Below, piece after piece: positions 8,683-17,746 of a stretch of DNA of 64,000 nt. Positions within the stretch are counted from its first letter, which is position 1. Each line of letters begins with the position of its first letter. Location of the stretch: positions 372,001 through 436,000 of the forward strand of contig NZ_BMPZ01000002.1 in the NCBI RefSeq assembly GCF_014647855.1. Reading direction: 5' to 3'. This stretch comes from Shewanella gelidii (GTDB taxonomy: Bacteria > Pseudomonadota > Gammaproteobacteria > Enterobacterales > Shewanellaceae). The notes beneath the pieces were generated by a model. It searched no databases and was not told the origin of the DNA. It saw only the letters and a list, made by a program, of their open reading frames with translations. Both the position numbers and the translations under genes were made by a program.

Positions 8683-8928
8683 CTATCTCGTAAGCTTGTC
8701 TCGAAGGGTTCGATAGCTCAGAACCATGAGATGTAAGAGCAACAGGCCGCTGAAGGCAAATGCGAAGAAGAGCAGTGCGATGGACTCGACTGAGCGGATG
8801 TCTTCGAAATAGAGCCAATACCACAGTGGCCAGCTGACCGCCGATAAAAGGGTCAGTTGCACCATGCAGCGCTTGCAGCGGCCAATTTTTTGTTTAAATA
8901 CGGTAGAGAAGCAGGCATCACAGGCCAT
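8683..8928 (-). CDS. DUF3624 small membrane protein with zinc-ribbon-like cysteines
   Basis: An 81-residue protein, ATG start. The N-terminus has two CxxC pairs (CDAC and CKRC) that could bind one metal ion. Two membrane segments follow (about 24-43 and 49-71) and the end is basic. The pattern matches the DUF3624 family of vibrios and shewanellas, whose role is unknown. It is convergent with the TPR gene and divergent from the ivd operon. Confidence 0.85.
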   Translation of the reverse strand: MACDACFSTVFKQKIGRCKRCMVQLTLLSAVSWPLWYWLYFEDIRSVESIALLFFAFAFSGLLLLHLMVLSYRTLRDKLTR

Positions 8929-9304
8929 GTTTGTTCCATTTCTTTATCGAGACAAGCGCCATCTTAATCCCTCCAGCCTGTGGAATAAAGTCTGTGCAGC
9001 GGTTTGCCATAAAGGCTTATAAAGACAGCGCTCAAATTCCAATGCTCTCAAATGCTTACTGCGCATGATTGCACACTCAAGTCTCCTATTGCCGCGCCCG
9101 ACCTGGGTGAGCTGCTTACGGGGCTATTCTTTAGTGTAAATTCTAACTGACAACCTAGGCTAATACTTTGGTCTGTGTTTGGTGGATTAACACTTGCTTT
9201 ACGTTGGCGTAAACGTCAAAGTGGTTCTTATTTGATCAAGATCACTCGATTGCTGATTTCGATAGTGAAGTCACGTTATTTGAGTGGAGCACAATGGAGC
9301 CCTT
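8929..9304. other. Intergenic region upstream of the ivd operon
   Basis: A 376-base divergent spacer between the DUF3624 gene and ivdA. It holds the palindrome at 9198-9213. I see no further gene. Confidence 0.6.
9198..9213. promoter_or_regulatory. LiuR-like palindrome upstream of ivdA
   Basis: TTTACG-TTGG-CGTAAA, continuing into ACGTCAAA, lies about 92 bases before the ivdA start. Branched-chain amino acid degradation operons in Shewanella are known to be controlled by the MerR-type regulator LiuR, whose sites have the TTTACG...CGTAAA form. The match is by eye, and no liuR gene lies in this window. Confidence 0.55.
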
Positions 9305-10492
9305 ATGAGCCATACATCAGAACAAGACATCGTTATCGTTGCCGCAAAACGTACACCTATGGGTGGTTTTCAGGGGGAGTTGGCAGGGGTGCCAGCGCCG
9401 ACACTTGCTGCAGCAACGATGAAAGGATTACTCGATCACACCGGTATTTCTGGTGAAGTCGTTGATGAAGTCTTGATGGGGTGTGTATTACCGGCGGGCC
9501 TTGGTCAAGCGCCTGCGAGACAAGCGACACTCGGTGCGAATCTACCTTTGTCGGTTGGTGCAACCACGGTGAATAAGGTTTGTGGTTCTGGAATGAAGAC
9601 CACCATGATGGCCCATGACCTCATTAAAGCGGGTAGCGCAAAAGTTGTGATTGCTGGTGGCATGGAAAGTATGAGCCGCGCGCCGTACCTGTTAGATAGG
9701 GCTCGTGGTGGTATGCGTATGGGACACGGACAGGTGATGGATCATATGTTCCTTGATGGCCTTGAAGATGCCTATACCGGTGGTGCAATGGGAACCTTTG
9801 CCCAGAAAACAGCCGATACTCACCAGATCACTCGTGAAGCAATGGATAATTTTGCATTGAGTTCGCTCGAAAAAGCCAATTCAGCAATTGAGTCTGGTGC
9901 ATTTAAGGATGAAATTGTGCCTATTACCATCGTCAATCGCCGAGCTGAAGTGACGATTGATACCGATGAGCAGCCAGGCAACGCACGTCCCAACAAAATC
10001 CCAACACTTCGTCCAGCATTCGCAAAAGACGGCACCATTACAGCCGCGAACTCAAGTTCAATTTCTGATGGTGCAGCGGCTTTACTGCTGATGCGTCGTG
10101 ACCAAGCCGAAGCGATGGGGCTCAATGTTTTAGCCACAATTAAAGGCCATACCACCCATTCTCAAGACCCATCTCAATTTACTACAGCCCCTGTTGGCGC
10201 AGTGAACAAGCTCTTTGAAAAAGTGAATTGGGCAGCCAGTGATGTTGACTTATATGAAGTGAACGAAGCATTTGCCATGGTCACCATGCTAGCGATTTCT
10301 GAGCTTGGTTTAGATGAAAGTAAGGTGAATGTGAATGGTGGTGCATGCGCCTTGGGTCACCCCATTGGCTGTTCTGGCACCAGAATTCTAGTGACGCTGA
10401 TTCATGCATTAAAAGCCCGCGGCTTAAAACGTGGCGTAGCAACGTTATGTATTGGCGGCGGCGAAGCAACGGCGATGGCAATCGAAGTATAG
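9305..10492 (+). CDS. ivdA: Acetyl-CoA C-acyltransferase (thiolase) of branched-chain degradation
   Basis: A 395-residue thiolase II family enzyme. The nucleophile is Cys93 in NKVCGSGMK. His352 sits in ALGHPIGCSG and the second active Cys is Cys382 in LCIGGGEA. The ATG at 9305 has a GGAG site five bases upstream; an in-frame GTG at 9284 would add seven residues that no family pattern requires. It opens the seven-gene ivd operon. Its likely reaction is cleavage of 2-methylacetoacetyl-CoA to acetyl-CoA and propionyl-CoA in isoleucine breakdown. The assignment rests on the operon order, which matches Shewanella. Confidence 0.9.
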   Translation: MSHTSEQDIVIVAAKRTPMGGFQGELAGVPAPTLAAATMKGLLDHTGISGEVVDEVLMGCVLPAGLGQAPARQATLGANLPLSVGATTVNKVCGSGMKTTMMAHDLIKAGSAKVVIAGGMESMSRAPYLLDRARGGMRMGHGQVMDHMFLDGLEDAYTGGAMGTFAQKTADTHQITREAMDNFALSSLEKANSAIESGAFKDEIVPITIVNRRAEVTIDTDEQPGNARPNKIPTLRPAFAKDGTITAANSSSISDGAAALLLMRRDQAEAMGLNVLATIKGHTTHSQDPSQFTTAPVGAVNKLFEKVNWAASDVDLYEVNEAFAMVTMLAISELGLDESKVNVNGGACALGHPIGCSGTRILVTLIHALKARGLKRGVATLCIGGGEATAMAIEV

Positions 10493-10575
10493 TCACGACT
10501 GAACATCATTCAATTAGCAAATTAAAGGGCCGACTCGAGTAGATCAGTTTGGCGTTAACAGCAAAGGGAAGCGAC

Positions 10576-12069
10576 ATGACAACTCAAGTAAAACACTACA
10601 TTGATGGCGAGTTTGTAACGGGTAGCGGTGACAAGGTTATTGCCGTCACGAACCCAGCCAATAACGAAACGATAGCAGAGATTAATTGCGCCACTGTCGC
10701 AGAGGTTGAAAGCGCAATTGCCAGTGCGAAAACGGCTTTTGAAACTTGGAAAGAAGTGCCTGTATCTGAGCGTGCGCGTGTGATGTTGCGCTACCAGCAC
10801 TTGTTAAAAGAACACCATGACGAAATTGCAACCATTCTTGCGCAAGAAACCGGTAAAACTTTTGAAGATGCAAAAGGGGATGTTTGGCGTGGGATTGAAG
10901 TTGCTGAGCATGCATGTAATGTCGCGTCTTTATTGATGGGTGAAACGGTAGAAAACGTTGCACGCAGCATTGATACCTATAGTTACACCCAGCCTTTGGG
11001 TGTCTGTGCCGGAATTACCCCTTTTAACTTCCCAGCGATGATCCCTTTGTGGATGTTCCCGTTAGCCATTGCATGTGGGAATACCTTTATTTTGAAGCCA
11101 TCTGAGCAAGACCCAATGACACCGCTGCGCTTGATTGAGCTCTTTGAAGAAGCGGGTGCTCCAAAAGGCACGGTACAGTTGGTTCATGGCGATAAGACGG
11201 CTGTTGACGTGATTTTGGGTCATGAAGATGTTAAAGCGATTTCTTTTGTCGGTTCTGTTGGCGTTGGTCAGTACATTTACAAAACTGGCACCGATAACCT
11301 GAAGCGTGTTCAAGCATTTGCTGGAGCGAAAAACCACTGCGTTATTATGCCAGATGCGAACAAGCAGCAAGTGATCAATAACTTAGTTGGTGCATCGGTT
11401 GGTGCAGCGGGTCAGCGCTGTATGGCGATTTCCGTTGCAGTGTTTGTGGGCGAAGCCAAGGCGTGGATCCCTGAGATTAAAGAAGCGCTAGCCAACGTTA
11501 AGCCTGGCGTTTGGGATGATGAAAATGCGGCCTATGGCCCAGTAATCAGCCCTGCTGCGAAAGCGCGTGTATTGAAGCTGATTGCACAGGGTAAAGCTGA
11601 AGGTGCAGAGTGTTTGTTGGATGGTAGTGACTTCACGGTTCCGGGCTATGAGTCGGGTAACTGGGTGGGACCAACGCTGTTTGACAAAGTCACCACAGAG
11701 ATGAGCATCTATCAAGAAGAGATTTTTGGGCCCGTTCTGTGCTGTATGGAAACTGACTCGCTTGAAGATGCAATTGAGCTGGTGAATAACAGCCCGTACG
11801 GCAACGGCACGTCCATCTTTACGGCAAGCGGTGCGGCTGCTCGTAAGTACCAGCACCAAGTTGAAGTGGGCCAAGTGGGGATCAATGTACCAATTCCGGT
11901 ACCGCTACCATTTTTCTCATTTACTGGCTGGAAGGGCAGTTTCTACGGTGACCAACATGCTTACGGAAAGCAAGCCGTTCGTTTCTACACCGAGACGAAG
12001 ACAATAACCGCGCGCTGGTTTGAGTCTGATATTGCCACAGGCCCGAATATGACGATTGCGCTGAAATAG
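10576..12069 (+). CDS. mmsA: CoA-acylating methylmalonate-semialdehyde dehydrogenase
   Basis: A 497-residue aldehyde dehydrogenase family enzyme that converts methylmalonate semialdehyde, NAD+ and CoA to propionyl-CoA and CO2, the last step of valine breakdown. The catalytic Cys is Cys282 in GQRCMAIS. The [11 protein letters not shown] segment and the C-terminal [12 protein letters not shown] signature separate MmsA from ordinary aldehyde dehydrogenases. The ATG at 10576 follows an AAGGGAAG site; nine codons of upstream open frame are excluded. It is followed by a hairpin that may partly end transcription before ivdC. Confidence 0.95.
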   Translation: MTTQVKHYIDGEFVTGSGDKVIAVTNPANNETIAEINCATVAEVESAIASAKTAFETWKEVPVSERARVMLRYQHLLKEHHDEIATILAQETGKTFEDAKGDVWRGIEVAEHACNVASLLMGETVENVARSIDTYSYTQPLGVCAGITPFNFPAMIPLWMFPLAIACGNTFILKPSEQDPMTPLRLIELFEEAGAPKGTVQLVHGDKTAVDVILGHEDVKAISFVGSVGVGQYIYKTGTDNLKRVQAFAGAKNHCVIMPDANKQQVINNLVGASVGAAGQRCMAISVAVFVGEAKAWIPEIKEALANVKPGVWDDENAAYGPVISPAAKARVLKLIAQGKAEGAECLLDGSDFTVPGYESGNWVGPTLFDKVTTEMSIYQEEIFGPVLCCMETDSLEDAIELVNNSPYGNGTSIFTASGAAARKYQHQVEVGQVGINVPIPVPLPFFSFTGWKGSFYGDQHAYGKQAVRFYTETKTITARWFESDIATGPNMTIALK

Positions 12070-12079
12070 CGCTTGAAAG

Positions 12080-12114
12080 AACGGTATTGCGAGCGTATTG
12101 CAATACCGTTTTTC
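12080..12114 (+). terminator. Terminator-like hairpin inside the ivd operon
   Basis: An 11-bp perfect stem (AACGGTATTGC with GCAATACCGTT) closes a nine-base loop and is followed by TTTCT. It lies between mmsA and ivdC, which are 160 bases apart. It could separate the operon into two units or tune downstream expression. Confidence 0.65.
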
Positions 12115-12229
12115 TGCTTTTAGCCATTCATCATCGAAGTTGAATTTGATGAAGGCATATCGAATGCTACACCTCAAAAAAAAAGCGTCACCAGATAGAA
12201 ATGACAGTTAAGTCATCGGAGTAACCATA

Positions 12230-13387
12230 ATGGATTTTAATTTGAATGAAGATCAGCGCCAGTTTGCTGATTTAGCTGAGCAGTTTGCCGCAGAGGAATT
12301 AGCCCCGTTTGCCGCAAAATGGGATGAAGAGCATCACTTTCCCAAAGATGTAATTCAAAAGGCAGGTGAGCTTGGCTTTTGCTCACTTTATTCGCCAGAA
12401 AGTGAAGGGGGCATGGGACTCTCTCGTCTTGATGCATCCATTATTTTTGAAGCACTCGCGAAAGGTTGTACCGCAACAACGGCCATGCTTACGATTCACA
12501 ATATGGCAACTTGGATGGTGACGAGTTTTGGGAGCGAAACATTACGCAGTCAATGGTCTGATGGACTGACAACCGGCGAGAAACTCGCTTCGTACTGTTT
12601 GACGGAGCCGGGGGCTGGTAGTGATGCCGCTTCATTGCAAACCAAAGCGATCCGTGATGGCGATGAATATGTTATTTCTGGCAGCAAAATGTTTATTTCT
12701 GGTGCCGGTGAAACCGAAATGCTGGTTGTGATGTGTCGCACCGGAGAAGAAGGCCCGCGCGGAATTTCTGCCATCGCAATTCCAGCAGATACTGCGGGGG
12801 TAAGTTACGGCAAAGCCGAAGACAAAATGGGGTGGAATGCGCAGCCTACTCGTCAGATTACCTTTGAGTCGGTTCGTGTTCCGGTCAGTAATTTGCTAGG
12901 TGAAGAAGGACAAGGCTTTACCTTTGCCATGAAAGGGCTCGATGGCGGTCGCATTAATATCGCGACTTGTTCCGTCGGTACTGCGCAGGCTGCGCTTGAG
13001 CGTGCGACCCAGTATATGAATGAGCGCAAACAATTTGGCAAGCCACTCGCCGCATTTCAAGCATTGCAATTTAAATTAGCTGATATGGCGACAGAGCTTG
13101 TAGCTGCGCGACAAATGGTGCGATTAGCTGCATTTAAGCTGGATTCAGGAGATCCTGAAGCGACTGCCTATTGTGCGATGGCAAAGCGTTTTGCCACAGA
13201 TATCGGTTTCCAAGTGTGTGATAGTGCATTGCAGATCCATGGGGGTTATGGTTATGTTCGCGAATATCCGTTAGAGCGTCATTTCCGCGATGTTCGTGTT
13301 CATCAAATTCTAGAAGGCACCAATGAAATCATGCGTTTAATCGTTGCTCGTCGATTGCTCGATGAAAATGCTTCAGCGATTGTTTAA
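12230..13387 (+). CDS. ivdC: Acyl-CoA dehydrogenase, isobutyryl/2-methylbutyryl-CoA type
   Basis: A 385-residue FAD enzyme that oxidises branched short-chain acyl-CoAs to enoyl-CoAs and passes electrons to ETF. It shows the family signatures CLTEPGAGSDAA and the C-terminal CDSALQIHGGYGY. The catalytic base is Glu362 in LEGTNEIMR, the position used by most short-chain enzymes of the family. The placement before the methacrylyl-CoA hydratase and hydrolase genes points to isobutyryl-CoA as a main substrate. The ATG at 12230 lies after a GGAG site. Confidence 0.92.
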   Translation: MDFNLNEDQRQFADLAEQFAAEELAPFAAKWDEEHHFPKDVIQKAGELGFCSLYSPESEGGMGLSRLDASIIFEALAKGCTATTAMLTIHNMATWMVTSFGSETLRSQWSDGLTTGEKLASYCLTEPGAGSDAASLQTKAIRDGDEYVISGSKMFISGAGETEMLVVMCRTGEEGPRGISAIAIPADTAGVSYGKAEDKMGWNAQPTRQITFESVRVPVSNLLGEEGQGFTFAMKGLDGGRINIATCSVGTAQAALERATQYMNERKQFGKPLAAFQALQFKLADMATELVAARQMVRLAAFKLDSGDPEATAYCAMAKRFATDIGFQVCDSALQIHGGYGYVREYPLERHFRDVRVHQILEGTNEIMRLIVARRLLDENASAIV

Positions 13388-13409
13388 GGTCAAAGTTAAG
13401 GAGTTTTAA

Positions 13410-14183
13410 ATGGGACAGGTTCTAGAAAGAATTGAAGGTCATACAGCAATTTTGACCATGAGCAATCCACCGGCAAATACTTGGACTGCGGAGAGTTTAC
13501 AAGCCTTAAAGGCCAAAGTGATTGCGTTGAACGAGAACAAAGAAATTTACGCATTAGTGATTACCGGCGAGGGTGACAAATTCTTTTCAGCAGGTGCGGA
13601 TCTCAAGCTGTTTGCGGACGGTGATAAAGCTGTTGCTGGAGATATGGCCAAGCACTTTGGTGAGGCTTTTGAAACGCTCAGTGCGTTCCGAGGTGTATCT
13701 ATCGCAGCGATTAATGGATATGCCATGGGCGGCGGTTTAGAAGTTGCGCTGGCTTGTGACATTCGGATTGCCGAAGAGCAGGCTCAAATGGCTTTGCCAG
13801 AAGCCACCGTTGGCTTATTGCCATGTGCAGGCGGAACGCAAAATCTTGCGGCACTGGTGGGTGAAGGTTGGGCAAAACGTTTGATTCTCTGCGGTGAACG
13901 CATTGATGCTACGAAAGCGGAAAAAATTGGATTAGTTGAAGAGGTGGTCGCGCAAGGTGAAGGCTTGTCTGCAGCAATTGCCTTGGCTGCGAAAGTGGCG
14001 AAGCAGAGCCCAAGCAGTGTGACGGCTTGCAAAGCGTTAATTCAAGTTGGCCGAACCATGCCTCGAGCACTGGCATTGCCTCGGGAACGAGAGCTGTTTG
14101 TGCGTCTATTTGATACTCAAGATCAAGCGGAAGGCGTGAATGCATTTTTGAACAAACGGCCTGCAGTTTGGAAAAACAGTTAG
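13410..14183 (+). CDS. ivdD: Enoyl-CoA hydratase of branched-chain degradation
   Basis: A 257-residue crotonase fold enzyme. The oxyanion-hole segments are SAGADLKLF and GYAMGGGLEVALACD; the second carries the acidic residues ALPEATVGLLPC. It starts 22 bases after ivdC with an AAGGAG site. It probably hydrates methacrylyl-CoA and tiglyl-CoA. The hydrolase gene follows after 23 bases, so the products are expected to be handed on within the same pathway. Confidence 0.9.
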   Translation: MGQVLERIEGHTAILTMSNPPANTWTAESLQALKAKVIALNENKEIYALVITGEGDKFFSAGADLKLFADGDKAVAGDMAKHFGEAFETLSAFRGVSIAAINGYAMGGGLEVALACDIRIAEEQAQMALPEATVGLLPCAGGTQNLAALVGEGWAKRLILCGERIDATKAEKIGLVEEVVAQGEGLSAAIALAAKVAKQSPSSVTACKALIQVGRTMPRALALPRERELFVRLFDTQDQAEGVNAFLNKRPAVWKNS

Positions 14184-14206
14184 CCCCTGCGGTAGAGAGG
14201 CCAGAA

Positions 14207-15343
14207 ATGAGCGAACAATCATTAACACAGAATGTGCTTTTTGAAAAAGTTGCAACCCAAGGTGGCCAGTTTGTTGGGCGCGTGACCTTGAATATGGAAA
14301 AGGCGTTAAATGCCCTCAATCTAGACATGGTTCAACAGATAACCAAGCAATTACTTGTTTGGCAGGCTGATGAAGACCTGGTGTGTATTTTACTGGATGG
14401 CGCAGGTGATAAAGCGTTTTGCGCTGGAGGGGATGTACGCGAAATCCATGCCGCAGCGAGTCTTCATCCGGGTGAAATTCCTGCTCCAGCCGTTGAGTTT
14501 TTCACTCAAGAATATCAATTGGATTATCTACTACATACCTTTGGTAAACCCGTTGTCGTTTGGGGTGATGGCATTGTGATGGGTGGCGGTTTAGGCCTGA
14601 TGGCCGGTGCAAGTCATCGTATCGTGACCGATCGCAGTCGTGTTGCCATGCCCGAAGTCACTATCGGTTTATATCCTGATGTCAGTGGGAGTTATTTTCT
14701 CAATCGAATGCCTGGTAAGAGCGGAATATTTTTAGGGATGACGGCTTACAACCTGAATGCCGCAGATGCCAAGTACGTTGATATTGGCAACCACTACATG
14801 CATCACCAAGATAAAGGTAAGCTCATTACCGCTTTGACTGATATGACATGGCAACGAGATGAAGCTAGCAATCATCAAGCGCTACACCGATTGTTAAACG
14901 AGTTTGAAGCGGCCAGTGATATAGCGCTTGGCGCGAGTTTATTGCAGCAACATCAAGCACAAATTGATGAGCTGATGTCAGGCTCTGCCACAGACATAGT
15001 GAATCGTATGCAGGCGCTTGAAACCGAAGAAAAATGGTTGCAACGCGCGCAAAAAACCTTGCTTGCCGGAAGCCCGATTAGTTGGCATTTAATTATCGCG
15101 CAAGCACAACTAGGTACAGAGCTATCATTAGCGCAGGTATTCCAGTTAGAGCTTGGCATGAGCGTTAACTGCTGTGCAGTTGCTGACTTTTGTGAAGGGG
15201 TACGTGCCCTGTTAATCGATAAAGATCGCAATCCGCAATGGAAATATTCTTCGGCCAAAGAGGTGCCTGAATCTCTTGTGGCACGGATTATGGCCTCCCC
15301 TTGGACGCCGACAGCGCACCCATTAAGCCAGCTCGCGGGTTAA
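14207..15343 (+). CDS. ivdE: 3-hydroxyisobutyryl-CoA hydrolase
   Basis: A 378-residue member of the crotonase superfamily with the longer HIBYL-CoA hydrolase architecture. Visible signatures are FCAGGDVREIH, GDGIVMGGGLGLMAGASHRIVT and the catalytic acid in MPEVTIGLYPDVSGSYFL. It releases 3-hydroxyisobutyrate from its CoA ester and so prevents build-up of reactive methacrylyl-CoA. The ATG at 14207 follows GAGG. The longer open frame from 14168 overlaps ivdD and is not used. Confidence 0.93.
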   Translation: MSEQSLTQNVLFEKVATQGGQFVGRVTLNMEKALNALNLDMVQQITKQLLVWQADEDLVCILLDGAGDKAFCAGGDVREIHAAASLHPGEIPAPAVEFFTQEYQLDYLLHTFGKPVVVWGDGIVMGGGLGLMAGASHRIVTDRSRVAMPEVTIGLYPDVSGSYFLNRMPGKSGIFLGMTAYNLNAADAKYVDIGNHYMHHQDKGKLITALTDMTWQRDEASNHQALHRLLNEFEAASDIALGASLLQQHQAQIDELMSGSATDIVNRMQALETEEKWLQRAQKTLLAGSPISWHLIIAQAQLGTELSLAQVFQLELGMSVNCCAVADFCEGVRALLIDKDRNPQWKYSSAKEVPESLVARIMASPWTPTAHPLSQLAG

Positions 15344-15442
15344 TGGGAAATTATTTCGGCCTGCCTGCGTGATAGGTAGGCCGTCTTATCGTTATGAATG
15401 TATCGATAGGAAGACCAATAAAATGGAATGAGGAGTCATATA

Positions 15443-16342
15443 ATGGCGACAGCAGCATTTATAGGGTTAGGCAACATGGGTGGGCCAATGGCGGTCAACC
15501 TGATCAAAGCAGGCTTTACCGTCAAGGTGTTTGATTTAGTGCCTGAAGCAATGCAGACGCTAGCAGACCAAGGGGCATTGGTGGCTTCGACAGCTTGTGG
15601 CGCAGCCTCAGGGGTAGACGTTGTTGTGACCATGTTACCAGCAGGCAAGCATGTTCGTCAGTTGTATATGGGGGCCAATGGCCAGCAGGGGTTAATCGAT
15701 GTTGTAGCCGAAGGCACGCTGCTCATTGATTGCTCAACTATCGATGCCCAGAGTGCACGTCAGGTTGCGGATGCAGCGGCTGCAAAACAACTTGAGTTTA
15801 TCGATGCGCCAGTTTCAGGGGGGACGGCCGGTGCGGCTGCAGGTACTTTAACCTTTATTTGTGGTGGGCATGAGCGTGCTTTTGAGCGCGCTCAACCCGC
15901 TTTAACTGCCATGGGATCCAATATTTTTCATGCAGGTGGCCCTGGGGCCGGCCAAGTGGCAAAGATTTGTAATAATATGCTGTTGTCTGTCTTAATGGTG
16001 GGCACTTCAGAAGCATTACAGATGGGAATCGACCATGGACTTGATCCAAGTGTGCTTTCCGACATTATGAAGGTCAGTAGTGGTGGCAATTGGACGCTAG
16101 ATAAATATAATCCTTGCCCAGGTGTAATGGAAAGCGTGCCATCATCCAATGATTACCAAGGCGGTTTTATGGTGGATCTGATGGTGAAGGATTTGGGGCT
16201 ATCTCAAGAGGCTGCATTGGCGACAAATTCGAGCACGCCAATGGGTGCTTTAGCCCGTAGTCTGTATGTTAATCATGGTCGTCAAGGTCATGGCCGACGT
16301 GATTTTTCCAGTATTTTTGAACAATTTAAAAACAAAGGATAA
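15443..16342 (+). CDS. mmsB: 3-hydroxyisobutyrate dehydrogenase
   Basis: A 299-residue NAD-dependent beta-hydroxyacid dehydrogenase. The Rossmann motif FIGLGNMGGPMA opens the protein, DAPVSGGTAGAAAGTLTF is the substrate-binding signature and Lys174 in GQVAKICNN is the catalytic lysine. It oxidises 3-hydroxyisobutyrate to methylmalonate semialdehyde, the substrate of MmsA. The ATG at 15443 follows GAGGAG; five codons of earlier frame are excluded. The next gene begins four bases after its stop, so the two are translationally close. Confidence 0.95.
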   Translation: MATAAFIGLGNMGGPMAVNLIKAGFTVKVFDLVPEAMQTLADQGALVASTACGAASGVDVVVTMLPAGKHVRQLYMGANGQQGLIDVVAEGTLLIDCSTIDAQSARQVADAAAAKQLEFIDAPVSGGTAGAAAGTLTFICGGHERAFERAQPALTAMGSNIFHAGGPGAGQVAKICNNMLLSVLMVGTSEALQMGIDHGLDPSVLSDIMKVSSGGNWTLDKYNPCPGVMESVPSSNDYQGGFMVDLMVKDLGLSQEAALATNSSTPMGALARSLYVNHGRQGHGRRDFSSIFEQFKNKG

Positions 16343-16346
16343 CTCG

Positions 16347-17105
16347 ATGGATTTGAAAGATAAGGTTGTTGTCATCACCGGTGCTGCAGGTGGACTCGGC
16401 TATGCAACTGCAGAAATGATGGCGCAAGCTGGTGCCAAGTTGGCCCTTATCGATGTCGATCAGGACAAGCTAGAAAAAGCTTGTGTTGATCTCGCGGTCC
16501 ATACTGAAGTTCAGGGTTATGCCGTAGACATTACCGATGAAGAAGATGTATTCGCGACCTTTAACTATATCCTTGAAGATATGGGGCAGGTGAATGTCTT
16601 AGTCAACAGTGCTGGGATTTTGCGCGATGGCATGTTGTTGAAGGCGAAAGAAGGCCAAGTCTACGACCGGATGTCTTTGGCTCAATTCCAGTCGGTGCTT
16701 GATGTGAATCTTACCGGTACATTCCTTTGTGGTCGTGAGGCTGCTGCGGCGATGATCCAATCAGGACAAGCCGGGGTGATTATTAATATTTCCAGCTTAG
16801 CGAAAGCGGGCAATATGGGACAGTCAAACTATTCAGCGTCGAAAGCTGCCGTTGCTGCTATGTCTGTGGGCTGGGCGAAAGAGCTTGCACGCCATAACAT
16901 TCGCAGTGCTGCGATTGCCCCCGGTGTGATCGAAACCGAAATGACGGCCGCAATGAAGCCAGAAGCCATGGAAAGAATGGTGAAAGCGATTCCTGCAGGG
17001 CGTTTAGGTCAAGCTGCTGAGATTGCTTCTACCGTTAAATTTATCATCGAAAATGATTATGTTAATGGTCGGGTTATTGAGGTGGATGGCGGCATTCGCA
17101 TCTAA
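16347..17105 (+). CDS. ivdG: SDR-type 3-hydroxyacyl-CoA dehydrogenase
   Basis: A 252-residue classical short-chain dehydrogenase with TGAAGGLG for cofactor, NSAG, active Ser in ISSLAK, and Tyr162 and Lys166 in NYSASK. The C-terminal EVDGG is typical of the FabG/PhaB-like group. As the last gene of the ivd operon it probably oxidises 2-methyl-3-hydroxybutyryl-CoA in isoleucine breakdown. The substrate assignment is by operon context. The ATG at 16347 follows AAAGGA within the end of mmsB. Confidence 0.88.
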   Translation: MDLKDKVVVITGAAGGLGYATAEMMAQAGAKLALIDVDQDKLEKACVDLAVHTEVQGYAVDITDEEDVFATFNYILEDMGQVNVLVNSAGILRDGMLLKAKEGQVYDRMSLAQFQSVLDVNLTGTFLCGREAAAAMIQSGQAGVIINISSLAKAGNMGQSNYSASKAAVAAMSVGWAKELARHNIRSAAIAPGVIETEMTAAMKPEAMERMVKAIPAGRLGQAAEIASTVKFIIENDYVNGRVIEVDGGIRI

Positions 17106-17439
17106 TTAGTACATCTTGGTTGTTTTACACCGATGATTAAGCCTGTTTAATTTCAAGGTTATAGGTTTACATTCATCAACAGAAGCGGAAATCGTTGACG
17201 ACGGTTTCCGTTTTTTATGTCCGAAACTTGGCAAGAGGTTTAGCGTATCGTTGGCAAGTGTGTGTTTTTTTGCCATGCTATAGGCGGATTTATCCCGAGG
17301 TGGGATTTATTGGGACTGATGCGAAGTTTTTAATGTAAAACCAATGGGCTATTAAGAGCTACACCCGCCGTCTTACTTAATTTTGCGTAAAGACAAGTCA
17401 ATCAGATCAAATGCAGTATTATCAACGAGTGGAGACGTC
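17106..17439. other. Spacer after the ivd operon
   Basis: A 334-base gap containing the operon terminator at 17186 and probably the promoter of the small membrane protein gene. No gene was recognised. Confidence 0.55.
17186..17216 (+). terminator. Terminator of the ivd operon
   Basis: The stem CGGAAATCGT with ACGGTTTCCG (one wobble pair) closes a five-base loop and is followed by six T. Confidence 0.8.
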
Positions 17440-17679
17440 GTGATTGCAAGTCTAGAAAAGATTTTAAAACGGATCATGCTGATCATTGGCTGTATTGGTG
17501 TGGTGGTGATTTATGCGGGCTTTTTCTATCTCAGTTTTTCTGAGCAAACTCAGCTAACTTTGCCCTGGTATATTTTATTGTCACCTTGGATCTGTGTGTT
17601 CTTTGGTTTAGAACAGCATCAACAACTGAGTGTGTTGAATTGGTTTTCTCGTAAATTGTTGAAACCAACAGCGCGATAA
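17440..17679 (+). CDS. Small two-span membrane protein of unknown function
   Basis: A 79-residue protein if translated from the GTG at 17440, which has a GGAG site five bases upstream. A longer frame from a TTG at 17383 lacks a ribosome site. Hydrophobic spans lie at about 13-33 and 43-58. The C-terminus is basic (RKLLKPTAR). I recognise no family. It sits 67 bases before the S9 peptidase gene and may be co-transcribed with it. Confidence 0.55.
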   Translation: MIASLEKILKRIMLIIGCIGVVVIYAGFFYLSFSEQTQLTLPWYILLSPWICVFFGLEQHQQLSVLNWFSRKLLKPTAR

Positions 17680-17746
17680 TCACCGTGTGTTATTGGATGA
17701 AACGAGCTTACTTTCGAGCCAAATATAGGCATATAAGGAGACCGTC

